DNA of 64,000 nucleotides from Clostridiaceae bacterium OM02-2AC (GCA_003481775.1 QULU01000020.1:16308-80307); one strand, 5' to 3'; numbered from the stretch's first letter, positions 34,173-43,760 are shown. Made by a program: numbers and translations. The notes: generated from the sequence alone by a model not told the origin.

Positions 34173-36170
34173 ATGTCAAAAGAAACTAGAAAAGATGTCA
34201 ATAAGACATTTCGTTCAGGAGAGTTTGCTACCAGTAAAGGACTTCGTTGGACTGGTAAAGGATTGGATAAGAGTGCCAAATTTGTTTCCGAATGGAAATA
34301 TAACAGACAAGGAAGCCAAGATGATGGTTCAGGTGGAAGTGGTGGAAAGGCTACTTTAGGAATTCAAACACAAGTTGATAAACCAAATGCAGAGAATGGT
34401 AATGCATTGTCACAAGAGAATGATAATAGTGCTGTAAAAACGACAGGTTCACTTTCCAAATCAGATAACGATATTCCAATCAGTAGTATGAATGAACAGG
34501 AAGGTTCTGCTGTTTTAGGTATTAAAACAATGGAATCTTCCAATGCTGTTTCTGTTGAGAATGCAGTTATAGGAAATAATGATAAAAACAGTGCTATTTC
34601 CAATATCAAGACATTGGCAAATACCGGGGATGGAAAGAAAGGCACAGGTCAAAACTTGAAAGGAAAAATGGGGGAAGGAGAAGAGGATTCACAACACTCA
34701 AATCGTTTCCTTTCTTTTATAAATCGACATACTTTTGACTTTCAACCGACACAGGGTAAATTTTCCAAAGCAGTCACTGTCGTAGGAAAAACTTCTGTAG
34801 GAGCAAGCAAGGTTGTTAAAAAAGGGGCAAGACTTTCTCACAAAGTAGAAAAAGCAACCAATGGCGAAGATGCTACAGGAATGAAATTCATTGAAGGAGA
34901 AGTTGGACGAAAGGCAGGAAAGGTAGCAGGAAAAGTTGGGAAGAAAGTTGGAAAAACGACAGCGAAATATACCTATAAAGGTGGAAAAAAAGCAGTTCAG
35001 TTTTCCTATGTAGTGGTAAAAACTTCTATCAAAAAAGGAGTGCAAGTTGCAAAGACAGGTACAACGATTGTTAAAAGAACAGCTATGATTATCATACAAG
35101 CTGTAACAAAAACAATGATTTCGATAGGACAATTTCTTGCCCCTTTCTTTATGTCCGTATTGGCAGGGGCATTGGCACTTGGATTCATTCTTATTTTAAT
35201 AGGTGGTGCAGGTGCAACCGAACAGCACTGTAGTACGGATTATGTATTTTCAGATGGAACAACAGAAGGAAATGCACAGGCTGTATGGACATACTTAAAA
35301 GGAAAGGGATTATCGGATGAAGCTGTTTCAGGTGTTATGGGAAACATGGAGCGTGAATCCAATTTTGACCCTGCCCTCATTGAAAAAGGGTATCCCTATC
35401 AAGGGCATGGCTTAATCCAATGGAGTTATGGAAGAAAAGACAATTTATTGAAACAGGCAACCTTAAAAGGTGTTTCGTGGACGGATTTAAACTTTCAACT
35501 AAACTTCTTATGGGAAGAATCCTTATCTCCTGAATCCTATTATGGAAAACAATTACAGAGGGAAGGATTTTATGAAAATAAAAGTCCATCAAGATGTGCT
35601 TATTTGTTCCATAAGATTGTAGAAAGATCGAGTGATTCCTATCAGTCGATTTCAAATACTCGCTGTAAGTCGGCAGAGAAGTGGTATGATAAATTAAAAG
35701 GTACATATAAGCTGACAGACTCTACAGGATGTGCAACAGGTTCTATTGAAGGCGATCCAAACTTTGGGAATACAGATGCTTGGCTAACAAAAAATCCATA
35801 TGCACAAGCAGGACTATATGGACAGTGTTCATGGTTTGCTTGGGGTCGGTTTTATGAAATCTATGGATTTAGCCCTGGTTTTACTGGAAATGGATATTCA
35901 TGTGTAGCACAGTTGTTAGCAACGCATCCTGACAAATTTGAGTTCAGTTTGATACCGAAAGTAGGAGCTGTCGGTTCTTCCGATGTTGCTCATAACCATG
36001 TATGGATCGTAGTCGGTGTAGAGGGAGAAAAGATTACCATTCAAGAGGGAAACTTAAATGGTAAGACAGATTCCTTTGAAGTAGCAAAGAGTGACTGGCA
36101 TACAGTTACATACTCATTAAGTCAATTACGAAGTATTTATGGAAATATTTCTTTTGCAAATCCTAAGTAA
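34173..36170 (+). CDS. T4SS cell-wall hydrolase: phage-tail-type lysozyme plus CHAP
   Basis: 665 residues. The N-terminal 300 are cytoplasmic, low-complexity and basic, with one membrane span at about 310-345 (FMSVLAGALALGFILILIGG). Outside lies a lysozyme-like domain (about 360-500) with GVMGNMERESNFDP holding the catalytic glutamate and GLIQWSYGRKD. A CHAP amidase/peptidase domain (about 530-665) has its cysteine in GQCSWFAWG and its histidine in AHNHVWIVVG. It is the VirB1/PrgK-like enzyme that opens the wall for the channel. The long cytoplasmic part is unusual. Confidence 0.9.
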   Translation: MSKETRKDVNKTFRSGEFATSKGLRWTGKGLDKSAKFVSEWKYNRQGSQDDGSGGSGGKATLGIQTQVDKPNAENGNALSQENDNSAVKTTGSLSKSDNDIPISSMNEQEGSAVLGIKTMESSNAVSVENAVIGNNDKNSAISNIKTLANTGDGKKGTGQNLKGKMGEGEEDSQHSNRFLSFINRHTFDFQPTQGKFSKAVTVVGKTSVGASKVVKKGARLSHKVEKATNGEDATGMKFIEGEVGRKAGKVAGKVGKKVGKTTAKYTYKGGKKAVQFSYVVVKTSIKKGVQVAKTGTTIVKRTAMIIIQAVTKTMISIGQFLAPFFMSVLAGALALGFILILIGGAGATEQHCSTDYVFSDGTTEGNAQAVWTYLKGKGLSDEAVSGVMGNMERESNFDPALIEKGYPYQGHGLIQWSYGRKDNLLKQATLKGVSWTDLNFQLNFLWEESLSPESYYGKQLQREGFYENKSPSRCAYLFHKIVERSSDSYQSISNTRCKSAEKWYDKLKGTYKLTDSTGCATGSIEGDPNFGNTDAWLTKNPYAQAGLYGQCSWFAWGRFYEIYGFSPGFTGNGYSCVAQLLATHPDKFEFSLIPKVGAVGSSDVAHNHVWIVVGVEGEKITIQEGNLNGKTDSFEVAKSDWHTVTYSLSQLRSIYGNISFANPK

Positions 36171-36183
36171 ATGAGGTGGTATC

Positions 36184-36912
36184 ATGAAAAAAGTAATACT
36201 AGGAATTGTTGGAGTAATTGTGGTTTTAGGACTTGCTATAGGTGTCAAGATATATGTATTTCCTGAACCAACACACTTAGATGTTTTATCAAACTTAGAG
36301 CTTACATTTGAAGGTATGGAAGAAAGCGGTAAGGCATCCATAAAAGGAAATGATATTCAATATGATGGAGATGATAAAGAAGTCCTAGACTTTATTGCAT
36401 CTTTGAAATATGAAATATCTCCTAATAAAAATCTAAGCAATTATGATGATGTAGAAGTGCAACTTATTTTTGATGAAAAAGCAAGGAAAGAAGCGAATGT
36501 AGAACTTGAAAGTACATCACGAACATATCAAGTAAGAGGATTAGAAGAAACACCTGAACAAAAGGCAGAACGAGTGGAAATCATTGATGGACATGAAGTG
36601 CCTAGAGATTGGGAATTAGAAGACGAAGATAAAAAAGCCTATATTGAATATCTAAAACAGTTAGAAAATGCTGAAGATGGACTTGTTGAAGAAAAAGGTG
36701 CATATACAGAGTGGATGAAAGGGAATTCTAAAGAAGAAACAAAAAAAGGGAATAAAAAGTTTCTTACAAAAGAGTATGCCAATAATTCATCTGTTGCTTT
36801 TAAACGAGCCAATGAATATGGATTTACTTCTTCACAGGAATTCAAGGTGCAGCCAATCATTGAAAAAGATGAAACGATTGGCTACGAATGTATATTTAAG
36901 GGGTCTGAATAA
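36184..36912 (+). CDS. membrane-anchored extracellular protein, 242 aa
   Basis: One N-terminal membrane anchor (about 3-25, VILGIVGVIVVLGLAIGV) and an acidic extracellular domain with no family I recognise. It lies in the transfer operon right after the wall hydrolase, with a GAGGTGG site. It lacks a lipobox cysteine. Position suggests an accessory part of the transfer apparatus at the cell surface. Confidence 0.65.
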   Translation: MKKVILGIVGVIVVLGLAIGVKIYVFPEPTHLDVLSNLELTFEGMEESGKASIKGNDIQYDGDDKEVLDFIASLKYEISPNKNLSNYDDVEVQLIFDEKARKEANVELESTSRTYQVRGLEETPEQKAERVEIIDGHEVPRDWELEDEDKKAYIEYLKQLENAEDGLVEEKGAYTEWMKGNSKEETKKGNKKFLTKEYANNSSVAFKRANEYGFTSSQEFKVQPIIEKDETIGYECIFKGSE

Positions 36913-36924
36913 GACTCTTTTTTT
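36901..36924 (+). terminator. intrinsic terminator
   Basis: GGGTCT pairs with AGACTC (one G-U) around GAATA, followed by seven T. It includes the stop codon of the preceding gene. Confidence 0.6.
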
Positions 36925-36941
36925 GGAAAGAAGGTGGAATA

Positions 36942-37688
36942 ATGAAATTAACTGTAGAACAGGCAAATGTACTTGATAAGATTGCAGAAAAATCAGGCAT
37001 GGATTGTTGGTTTTCAATAACAGATGATTTAACTGCCATTCATGATGTAGAAGCAAATAGAAATATCACTTTACGATATGGAATTGGTATCTTAAACCAA
37101 GGAGTAACAGATCTTGTGAAAGATTATGGATTAAATGAACATGAAGTAAAGGTATATCATGATTTACTGGTTTCTCTTGGACTTGAAAAAGAGAAGGATA
37201 TGGCAAAAGATGACTTAGGAGTAAATGGAAAATATATCATTATCAATAAGGTGGTTACTGGCACTGGATTTAATGTCGTATTGGGAGTGAATGAAAGCCA
37301 TCCAATCGAGGCATATCGTTATGTGACTTGGACACAAAACGATAGAGGGTATGATGTAGGACATTATTTTGGTAATTTAAAAGAAGCACAAGAAGATATG
37401 TTAGAGCGTGCCACTGATGAGATGAATATTGATTTACATGGAAAATGGTACAATGAATTTATGGAAAATGATATTCTATGTGCTTTGTCTGAATTTCTTT
37501 CAGATGCTGAAGTGGAAGAATTGAGAAATGATAAAGAATTTATGGAACAAGCAATTCATTTTTATCAAAAAGCTGATATTGGTGTGGATCAAGCGATAAA
37601 GGATGGAGTTAAAGAACTTTATGAAGACTATAAGGAAGTCACAGTTGTAGAGTTTGATGAAGATTTAGATGAAATAGAAATGGAGTGA
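36942..37688 (+). CDS. hypothetical protein with acidic tail, 248 aa
   Basis: A soluble protein between two membrane-anchored ones. Residues about 95-150 (VVLGVNESHPIEAYRYVTWT, then YDVGHYFGNLKEAQEDMLER) look like a compact domain seen in mobile-element proteins, but I cannot name it. It ends EFDEDLDEIEME, a clear version of the common tail with no palindrome. GAAGGTGG precedes the ATG. It is notable as the only tailed protein inside the transfer operon proper. Confidence 0.65.
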   Translation: MKLTVEQANVLDKIAEKSGMDCWFSITDDLTAIHDVEANRNITLRYGIGILNQGVTDLVKDYGLNEHEVKVYHDLLVSLGLEKEKDMAKDDLGVNGKYIIINKVVTGTGFNVVLGVNESHPIEAYRYVTWTQNDRGYDVGHYFGNLKEAQEDMLERATDEMNIDLHGKWYNEFMENDILCALSEFLSDAEVEELRNDKEFMEQAIHFYQKADIGVDQAIKDGVKELYEDYKEVTVVEFDEDLDEIEME

Positions 37689-37692
37689 TTGA

Positions 37693-38421
37693 ATGGCAAA
37701 AAAAATAGCAATGGGAATCATGGCAACAATCATTGTTGTCTTTTTTGGATTGTCTGCTTATAAAAGTTTCTTTGGACAAGAAAAAGAACCTGAAAAGCCA
37801 AAGGTAGATATATTTAAAAATGCTATGGAAAAGGTAGATGTAAGTTATGTACCTTATGGAGAATCAAACGGAGATTGTCTATTGTTTGTAACAAACAATA
37901 ACAAGTTTCAAATCAATGTAGCAGGAACGATTGTTAAAGAAGATGAAAACGGAGTACATGACGAAGATAAAGATGATGAAATCAATATTAACATCAATCC
38001 ACAACAAACCTATGTCATGGAAACAGTCAATCCAAACAATAAAGGGGCAAGAGAATCAAGACAAGAAATTACCTTTGATGCTTCTTCTCTAAAAGCCTCT
38101 CAAGTGGAAGGTAGTAATGAAGATGGTAAAAAATCAACAGAATTATTATTCCAAGATGATGTGAATGTGCAGATATTCCCTGATAAGAGAAATGATAGCG
38201 AACAACCATTGATAACAATCGAAAACAATACGAACCATAAATTGTATGTGCAAGGGTATGTTGTGTTCTATGGAGATAAAGAACAAACGGAAATTACAAA
38301 TATAGCAAAAATCGAATTTGAAGATGTACCAAAGAAAGATGTATATAAAGATTATATCTATATAGGTACTTCCGAAGAAGCGAGCAATAACTTTAAAATT
38401 TTTATCAATATGTGTGAATAG
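37693..38421 (+). CDS. membrane-anchored extracellular protein, 242 aa
   Basis: An N-terminal membrane anchor (about 4-24) precedes an extracellular beta-rich domain, with VQIFPDKRNDSEQPLITIEN and NHKLYVQGYVVFYGD near the end. It starts 4 bases after the previous stop and is probably co-translated. No family recognised. By position it is likely a surface accessory of the transfer system. Confidence 0.6.
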   Translation: MAKKIAMGIMATIIVVFFGLSAYKSFFGQEKEPEKPKVDIFKNAMEKVDVSYVPYGESNGDCLLFVTNNNKFQINVAGTIVKEDENGVHDEDKDDEINININPQQTYVMETVNPNNKGARESRQEITFDASSLKASQVEGSNEDGKKSTELLFQDDVNVQIFPDKRNDSEQPLITIENNTNHKLYVQGYVVFYGDKEQTEITNIAKIEFEDVPKKDVYKDYIYIGTSEEASNNFKIFINMCE

Positions 38422-38437
38422 AAATTAGGTGACGAAC

Positions 38438-39127
38438 ATGGAATTAAGTGAAAGAGAACAAGAGATATTGAAACTGTATCGAGCTGATAAAAAGCGTAAA
38501 AGAAAGAAAAGGATTACATTGATTATGCTTCTTCTTTTACTGTCAATAGGTGGATATGGAGTGTATCAATATGTTCAATCCATGCCAACAGTACCTAAAG
38601 AAAAAATAGAAGAAAAACTTACAGATACAGTAAAACCTAACATTACACTTACAACAGAAAAAATCGAAATCTTTAAAGGAGAGGATATTGCGTATGAAAA
38701 ATACATCAAAGAAGCAATGGATGATAAAGATGGAGATTTAAGTGGAAAAGTGAACTTTAATAAAATAGATGCCAATGAAGTAGGCGAATATGAAGTTTAT
38801 TATCGTGTGAAAGATAAAGCAGGAAATGAATCTTCAGCAACTTTAAAAGTCATTGTAAAAGAGAAGGAAAAGCCGAAAGAGAAGCCAAAAGAAGAAGTGG
38901 TGGAACAACCAGTGCAACAAGCACCTCAACAAGGACAGCAACAAACTCCACCACCACAGCCTGCACCACCTGTTACAAAATACTTTATGTTTACAGATGG
39001 TTATACTATGGATAATGTAACCAGTGCTTGTCAAAATGAATTGGTTGCGTCAGGAAGAGCAGGAGTTTGTACTCCGATTCAAGATGCCAGTGGTGTCTAT
39101 ACAGGGATGCGTTTGGATTTATACTAA
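38438..39127 (+). CDS. membrane-anchored protein with DUF5011/HYR-like Ig domain, 229 aa
   Basis: A basic cytoplasmic start and one membrane span (about 27-47) lead to an Ig-like domain at about 65-145 (DKDGDLSGKV, GEYEVYYRVKDKAGNESSAT), typical of DUF5011-type adhesive domains. A Pro/Gln-rich linker follows, then a C-terminal region with two cysteines (CQNELVASGRAGVC). ATG 38438 follows TTAGGTG; a GTG at 38429 is less likely. It is probably exposed at the surface to aid contact. Confidence 0.7.
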   Translation: MELSEREQEILKLYRADKKRKRKKRITLIMLLLLLSIGGYGVYQYVQSMPTVPKEKIEEKLTDTVKPNITLTTEKIEIFKGEDIAYEKYIKEAMDDKDGDLSGKVNFNKIDANEVGEYEVYYRVKDKAGNESSATLKVIVKEKEKPKEKPKEEVVEQPVQQAPQQGQQQTPPPQPAPPVTKYFMFTDGYTMDNVTSACQNELVASGRAGVCTPIQDASGVYTGMRLDLY

Positions 39128-39143
39128 GAAAGGACAACTTATT

Positions 39144-39284
39144 ATGAAAAGAAAACTAGAAGAACAAATCAAAGAAAGCGATAAATATAATTCATCTACA
39201 ATCGAAGCAGAATATGATAATTACGATAGTCAGGAGGAAATTATTGATGAAGAAATGGAACAAGATGAAATCGAATATAACTGA
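39144..39284 (+). CDS. small acidic protein with tail-like end, 46 aa
   Basis: The frame MKRKLEEQIKESDKYNSSTI to EEMEQDEIEYN follows AAGAAAGGAC with good spacing. About 40 percent of residues are D or E, and the end resembles the common tail. It overlaps the next gene's start by 38 bases. No domain recognised; comparable to the 59-residue protein at 18,542. Confidence 0.5.
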   Translation: MKRKLEEQIKESDKYNSSTIEAEYDNYDSQEEIIDEEMEQDEIEYN

Positions 39285-39603
39285 TGAAGAATTAAATTAT
39301 AAATTCATGAATGGTTATAATTTGTTTTATCAGGAAGACAGTGAAAAGATAACAATCGTTGGAATGAAGAAAAATTTGTTATTCTATTTAACATCTTCAT
39401 GTAGTTCCAAGGATATTCCTATGGTAAAGACAATAAAGGCTAGATGTAATGATATTGCTTGGTACATATTGGAATGTCCTTTCTTTCGTACAGAAGAAGG
39501 AAGATGTATCAATGTGAATGATTGTCATATGATGGGAGAAATGCCAAGACAAGAAGTAAATGTATTGAAAGAATATTTATCAAGAAAGGAGATTTATATT
39601 TAA
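39247..39603 (+). CDS. hypothetical protein, 118 aa
   Basis: ATG 39247 follows CAGGAGG inside the previous small gene. The protein is soluble, with cysteines in SCSSKD, ARCNDIAW, ECPFF and GRCINVNDCHMM, possibly metal-binding. No family recognised. It ends RKEIYI without an acidic tail and lies 1 base before the next gene. Confidence 0.6.
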   Translation: MKKWNKMKSNITDEELNYKFMNGYNLFYQEDSEKITIVGMKKNLLFYLTSSCSSKDIPMVKTIKARCNDIAWYILECPFFRTEEGRCINVNDCHMMGEMPRQEVNVLKEYLSRKEIYI

Positions 39604-39604
39604 T

Positions 39605-39790
39605 ATGGCAAGTAGAGAAAGAACAATCGAAAATAAGATCAAATTTTATGAGAATAAAATTGTTGCTTCTGAAACATTGATAGCAGAAGAACAACAAAAA
39701 TTAGAAGGGTATAAGATGGAATTGAAAAAATGGCAGGTACATAAGAAAAATCTTGAAAAACTATTTCAAGAAATTGATAAAGATGTTTAA
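39605..39790 (+). CDS. small coiled-coil protein, 61 aa
   Basis: Almost entirely one predicted coiled coil (RERTIENKIKFYENKIVASE through HKKNLEKLFQEI). AAGGAG lies 8 to 13 bases upstream, inside the previous gene. This is like the small coiled-coil proteins often seen in ICEs, of unknown role. Confidence 0.55.
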   Translation: MASRERTIENKIKFYENKIVASETLIAEEQQKLEGYKMELKKWQVHKKNLEKLFQEIDKDV

Positions 39791-39990
39791 TTTGGTAAAA
39801 ATTACGAGTGCAAAAAAATACACGCTATGAGAAGCCCATAATGGAACGATAAGAGCCATCTTTACTTTCATGAACAACAAGTCAAAAAAGTTTGTAATTC
39901 GTCTTAGCGTTCGATTGTGGAAGTCGATTTTTTTCAAAAACGCAATTTTTAGTCTGAAAATAAGAAAAAAGACTAGGAAAGGATAAAAAG
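39791..39990 (+). other. intergenic stretch without recognised features
   Basis: 200 bases with no convincing frame, promoter or repeat. Short self-complementary pieces are present but no clear terminator. The next gene has AGGAAAGGAT as its binding site. It may be decayed sequence. Confidence 0.4.
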
Positions 39991-40956
39991 ATGAAAAAAA
40001 GAGTGTTTATTGATATGGATGGAACATTGTATAGATTCCATGATCATATAGTAGATGAATCAGGTCATGTACAAATCGAGAAAATGTACGAGCCTGATTT
40101 TTTTATAAAACTGGACCCTTTTGAAAACATGAAGGATGCAATCAATCTTTTATATTCAGTAGATAAAGAGGAAGTAGAAATTTTTGTTCTTTCTTCGGCT
40201 GATATAAAAGAAGTGGTTGAACAAAAAAACTACTGTCTTGATAGAGATTTTCCATTCATTGATGAAGAGCATAGATTATTTCCGAAAACATGGGAAAGCA
40301 AAACCGAAAAAATACCTGAAGGAATTCGTGTAGGAGATATTTTAATTGATGATTACAATGTCAATCTTGAACAATGGAAAGATAAGGGTGGTGCATCTAT
40401 TAAGTTTGTGAATAACATCAATCATCAAGGAAAAGGTAGATATGGTGGAGATGTAGGAAACTTATGGGAACATGAAATTCTACGCTATGATATGAAACCA
40501 AAGGATATTGTATTAAACTTGGAAGAAATCATTGGGATACAGAGAGATAGATTTTTATTTCGATTTCCTGATGAAGAAAAAAACAAAGGTATCATGGAAA
40601 AAGTAAGTTCGGTATTTAATGAATGGAATTTATGCGAACATGATAGCAAAGTATATTTGGTGTTTACAGGAGATTTAGAAGAAAGCATTACTTTCGATTA
40701 TGAATGGATGATAAAAAATATGGATGCAGAAACGATAGAAGATGGATGTTTCTCCAGTTATGCTGAAGCTTTGTATAATTGGATAGATAGTGTCATTCAA
40801 GATATTCGTGATCTTGGCGTGTGGAATGAAGAAAAAGGGCATGATTTTTATTTGTCGGTTGAGGAAATAGAGTATTGTGGATTAAAAGAAATCTACCAAG
40901 ATGAGAAAGAGAATGATTTAGAAATGATGGAAGAAATGGATGAGATTGATAAATAA
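39991..40956 (+). CDS. HAD-type 5'(3')-nucleotidase-like protein with extension and tail, 321 aa
   Basis: Residues 1-180 follow the NT5C/HAD pattern: VFIDMDGTLYRFHD with both catalytic aspartates, FVLSSAD as motif II, and VGDILIDDYNVNLEQWKDKG as motif IV. Such enzymes remove phosphate from nucleotides. A C-terminal region of about 130 residues of unknown fold follows and ends EEMDEIDK, the common tail. The extension-plus-tail design repeats that of the RadC-like and ToxN-like proteins. A role in the nucleotide pool of the recipient is inference. Confidence 0.75.
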   Translation: MKKRVFIDMDGTLYRFHDHIVDESGHVQIEKMYEPDFFIKLDPFENMKDAINLLYSVDKEEVEIFVLSSADIKEVVEQKNYCLDRDFPFIDEEHRLFPKTWESKTEKIPEGIRVGDILIDDYNVNLEQWKDKGGASIKFVNNINHQGKGRYGGDVGNLWEHEILRYDMKPKDIVLNLEEIIGIQRDRFLFRFPDEEKNKGIMEKVSSVFNEWNLCEHDSKVYLVFTGDLEESITFDYEWMIKNMDAETIEDGCFSSYAEALYNWIDSVIQDIRDLGVWNEEKGHDFYLSVEEIEYCGLKEIYQDEKENDLEMMEEMDEIDK

Positions 40957-40979
40957 ATGCAAAGCAATAAATAAAGGTA

Positions 40980-41008
40980 TGTCATGACATTTGAAAGTCT
41001 GTTATAAT
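40980..41008 (+). promoter_or_regulatory. promoter with palindromic operator before Fic gene
   Basis: TATAAT (41003-41008) is preceded by TCTG as in the promoter of AAA+ paralogue 2. The -35 region overlaps TGTCATGACA (40980-40989), a perfect 10-bp palindrome that could bind a repressor. Confidence 0.55.
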
Positions 41009-41036
41009 ATAAACTGAACAGAATGAGGTGAAGATA

Positions 41037-41768
41037 ATGAATCCTTTTAAAAAAGCGATAAAAGAATCTCAAGATTATTACGAAAATTTCATTACTCGTA
41101 GTGTCCATAGTTCAAATAAAATTGAAGGAAATACTTTATCATATGCAGAAACATACGCTATCATATTTAATGATAATTCATTTTCTCTATCAGATGTAAA
41201 ACCTAGAGAAATCTATGAAGCAATCAATTTAAAATATGCGTTACAAGAATCATTGAAACAACAAGACAATGAAATCAATCCATCTTTAATTGTAAAGCTA
41301 AATGAAATTATCAATAAAAATATCAAAGATACAAGTGGTTATCGTAAAATTCCAGTGTTTATTCGTGGGGCAGATTTTGTACCACCTGAAGCTAAATATG
41401 TATCGAATATGGTAATGGAACAACTCTATTTTTATAATCATAGTACATTGCCATTGTTAGAAAGAATTGCAGATTTTCATATTCAATTTGAGCATATACA
41501 TCCTTTTGAAGATGGAAATGGCAGAACAGGTAGACTACTCATCAATCACGAATTGATTCGTAATAATGAAATACCAATCGTTATCCCTGATAATAAAAGA
41601 GCTGAATATTTTGAATACTTGCAAAATTATGATGTTAAAGGTTTAGCTCATATGATTGAAGAATTACAAAAAGTAGAGAAAGAAAAAATGAATTTATATG
41701 TAAAAGAAATTGTTAGTGAAGATATAAATAAAAGTATTGAAGAAGATTTTGAAGATAGAGATATTTGA
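41037..41768 (+). CDS. fic: Fic-family AMP transferase with acidic tail, 243 aa
   Basis: The Fic core HPFEDGNGRTGR (about 155-166) is intact. Near the N-terminus SSNKIEGN (about 25-32) fits the S/T-x-x-x-E-G inhibitory motif, so the enzyme is probably self-inhibited. Fic proteins transfer AMP or related groups to target proteins. ATG 41037 follows GAGGTG. The end SIEEDFEDRDI is nearly the same as in AAA+ paralogue 2, 31 kb away. The gene has its own promoter and terminator, so it is an independent unit. Target unknown. Confidence 0.9.
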   Translation: MNPFKKAIKESQDYYENFITRSVHSSNKIEGNTLSYAETYAIIFNDNSFSLSDVKPREIYEAINLKYALQESLKQQDNEINPSLIVKLNEIINKNIKDTSGYRKIPVFIRGADFVPPEAKYVSNMVMEQLYFYNHSTLPLLERIADFHIQFEHIHPFEDGNGRTGRLLINHELIRNNEIPIVIPDNKRAEYFEYLQNYDVKGLAHMIEELQKVEKEKMNLYVKEIVSEDINKSIEEDFEDRDI

Positions 41769-41774
41769 AGTGTT

Positions 41775-41810
41775 AAAAGCAATGTTCATAAATGATGACT
41801 TGCTTTTTTT
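41775..41810 (+). terminator. intrinsic terminator after Fic gene
   Basis: AAAAGCAA (41775-41782) pairs with TTGCTTTT (41800-41807) within a T-rich tract. Confidence 0.65.
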
Positions 41811-41831
41811 TACTAGGAAGAGGGTGGAACT

Positions 41832-42536
41832 ATGATTTATGTTACAGGAGATATTCATGGTGAAATAGATATTTCGAAGTTGAACACTCAAAATTTCTCG
41901 CAAGCCAAGGCAGGTGATTATTTGATTGTCTGTGGAGATTTTGGTTTGATATGGGATATGAAACCAAGCAGAGCTGAAGAATATTGGATGAAATGGTTAT
42001 CTGAAAAACCATGGATTACTTTGTTTGTGGATGGGAATCATGAGAACTTTGATCGTTTAAAAAACTATCCTATTACAGAAGAATGGGGTGGAAAGGTTCA
42101 GAAGATTTATGATAAGGTTTACCACTTAATGCGTGGGGAAATATATCTGATAGAAGGCAAGAAAATCTTTACTTTTGGTGGAGCGTTCTCACATGATAAA
42201 ATGTATCGTAGAGAAGGAATTTCTTGGTGGGAAGATGAACTACCAACAAAAGAAGAATGTGAATATGCAATAGCGAATTTGAAAACTGTTGGAGATACTG
42301 TAGATGTCATTATCACACATGATGCACCGAAAAGCATTGCTCGAAGATATGGATATGATAGAGTAGATATGAGTCAAGTATATGCAACAGACAAGGAAGA
42401 TATAACGGCATTCTTAGAACATATTTCACATTTTGTAAACTATAAACAATGGTATTGTGGACATTACCATATGGACTTTGATGATAGTGAGTCCTTTCAT
42501 TTTCTTTATCAAACAATTTTAAAAATTGATATGTAA
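41832..42536 (+). CDS. calcineurin-like metallophosphoesterase, 234 aa
   Basis: All family motifs are present in order: GDIHGE (about 6), GDFGL (about 36), GNHENFDR (about 72), a histidine motif THDAPK and GHYH near the C-terminus. These bind two metal ions for phosphoester hydrolysis. RBS AGAGGGTGG. The end (LKIDM) lacks the full acidic tail. A terminator follows. Substrate unknown; such enzymes are frequent accessory genes of ICEs. Confidence 0.88.
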   Translation: MIYVTGDIHGEIDISKLNTQNFSQAKAGDYLIVCGDFGLIWDMKPSRAEEYWMKWLSEKPWITLFVDGNHENFDRLKNYPITEEWGGKVQKIYDKVYHLMRGEIYLIEGKKIFTFGGAFSHDKMYRREGISWWEDELPTKEECEYAIANLKTVGDTVDVIITHDAPKSIARRYGYDRVDMSQVYATDKEDITAFLEHISHFVNYKQWYCGHYHMDFDDSESFHFLYQTILKIDM

Positions 42537-42561
42537 TGGAGAGCATTTCTCCATTTTTTTA
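42535..42561 (+). terminator. intrinsic terminator
   Basis: AATGGAGA (42535-42542) pairs with TCTCCATT (42548-42555), followed by T. It overlaps the preceding stop codon. Confidence 0.8.
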
Positions 42562-42579
42562 TTTTAGAGAGGAGCAAAT

Positions 42580-43749
42580 ATGCCTGAAAAAAAGAAGTTA
42601 AGCAAGACTAGAGAAATGCTAGTTAATGAGTATATTAAATCGCTTGAACAAGACCAGTTGCCTTGGATAAAGGATTGGGGAAGCAAGCCACCTCATAACG
42701 CAATTACAAGGACACCATACAGACTTTTTAACAAAGTTTTACTTTGGTATATCCAAGAACAAAATCAATATGAGGATAGTCGTTGGTGTACGATACGACA
42801 GGCAGAATCAAGAGAATGGTTTGTTAAAAAGGGAGAGAAATCCATTCCATTAGAATTTTATTATTACTACAATAAGAAAACTCATAAATCAATGACGATT
42901 GAAGAGTTTTATAAATTTGTTTCAGATTTGAGAAAAGAAGGAATCTATGATGATGAAAAAACGCAGGAGTTATTAAAAGAATATATCCTTACCAGTTCTT
43001 CATTCAATGTGTTTAATGTGCAGGCACAAATGGAGCATAGACACTATATAAAGGATGGTACAGAGTATGTAAAAGCTACCGATTATTACCAGTTACTAAA
43101 AGAAATTAAGGCTGATAAAAAAGCGAGTTATGAAGAAAAAAATCAGCGTTATGCTGAATTGAAAGAACGATATGAATTAGTGACAGAAGAAATTCCTATT
43201 GAGAAAACACCTACGATTGAATACAAAACAAATGAAGTCGTAGATAACATTATTAAGAATATGGGAGTAGGTTATGAAGAAAAGGGAGATAGAGCATACT
43301 ATAGTCCTGCAAACGATACAATCACTTTACCCCCAATGACAACTTTCCATTCAGAGTATGGATACTATGCGACCAAATTGCATGAATCATGTCATGCAAC
43401 AGGGCATCCTAGTCGTCTGAATCGTGATATAGAAAATAGTTTTGGAAGTCAAAAATATGCAATAGAAGAACTACGAGCAGAAATTGGTTCTTCTTTTTTA
43501 ATGGCAGAGTTAGGACTTGAAGCTGATGAAAATCATGTTAATAATCATAAGGCTTATATTCAAAGTTGGATTTCTGAATTGAAGAACGATCCAAAAGTTT
43601 TATTTGATGCGATTAAGGATGCTGATGAAATTGTAGATTACATTAAAGATATTGAGGACTTTGAAAAGTATATTTCACTGTCTGAAATTGAACAGGAAAC
43701 ACTGGATACAATAGAAGAAGATAAGGATGAATTAGAAATGGAAATGTGA
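42580..43749 (+). CDS. ArdC-type antirestriction protein (zincin) with acidic tail, 389 aa
   Basis: The N-terminal ArdC DNA-binding domain (PWIKDWGSKPPHNAITRTPY, then WCTIRQAESREWFVKKGEKS) is followed by a metallopeptidase domain with KLHESCHATGHPSRL (about 266-280; HExxH plus a third histidine) and EELRAEIGSSFL. ArdC proteins bind single-stranded DNA and protect incoming DNA from restriction, and related polyvalent proteins are thought to be delivered with DNA. It ends EEDKDELEMEM, a variant of the common tail. RBS AGAGGAG. The best functional argument in the window for a recipient-acting tailed protein. Confidence 0.88.
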   Translation: MPEKKKLSKTREMLVNEYIKSLEQDQLPWIKDWGSKPPHNAITRTPYRLFNKVLLWYIQEQNQYEDSRWCTIRQAESREWFVKKGEKSIPLEFYYYYNKKTHKSMTIEEFYKFVSDLRKEGIYDDEKTQELLKEYILTSSSFNVFNVQAQMEHRHYIKDGTEYVKATDYYQLLKEIKADKKASYEEKNQRYAELKERYELVTEEIPIEKTPTIEYKTNEVVDNIIKNMGVGYEEKGDRAYYSPANDTITLPPMTTFHSEYGYYATKLHESCHATGHPSRLNRDIENSFGSQKYAIEELRAEIGSSFLMAELGLEADENHVNNHKAYIQSWISELKNDPKVLFDAIKDADEIVDYIKDIEDFEKYISLSEIEQETLDTIEEDKDELEMEM

Positions 43750-43760
43750 GGTGACAAGAG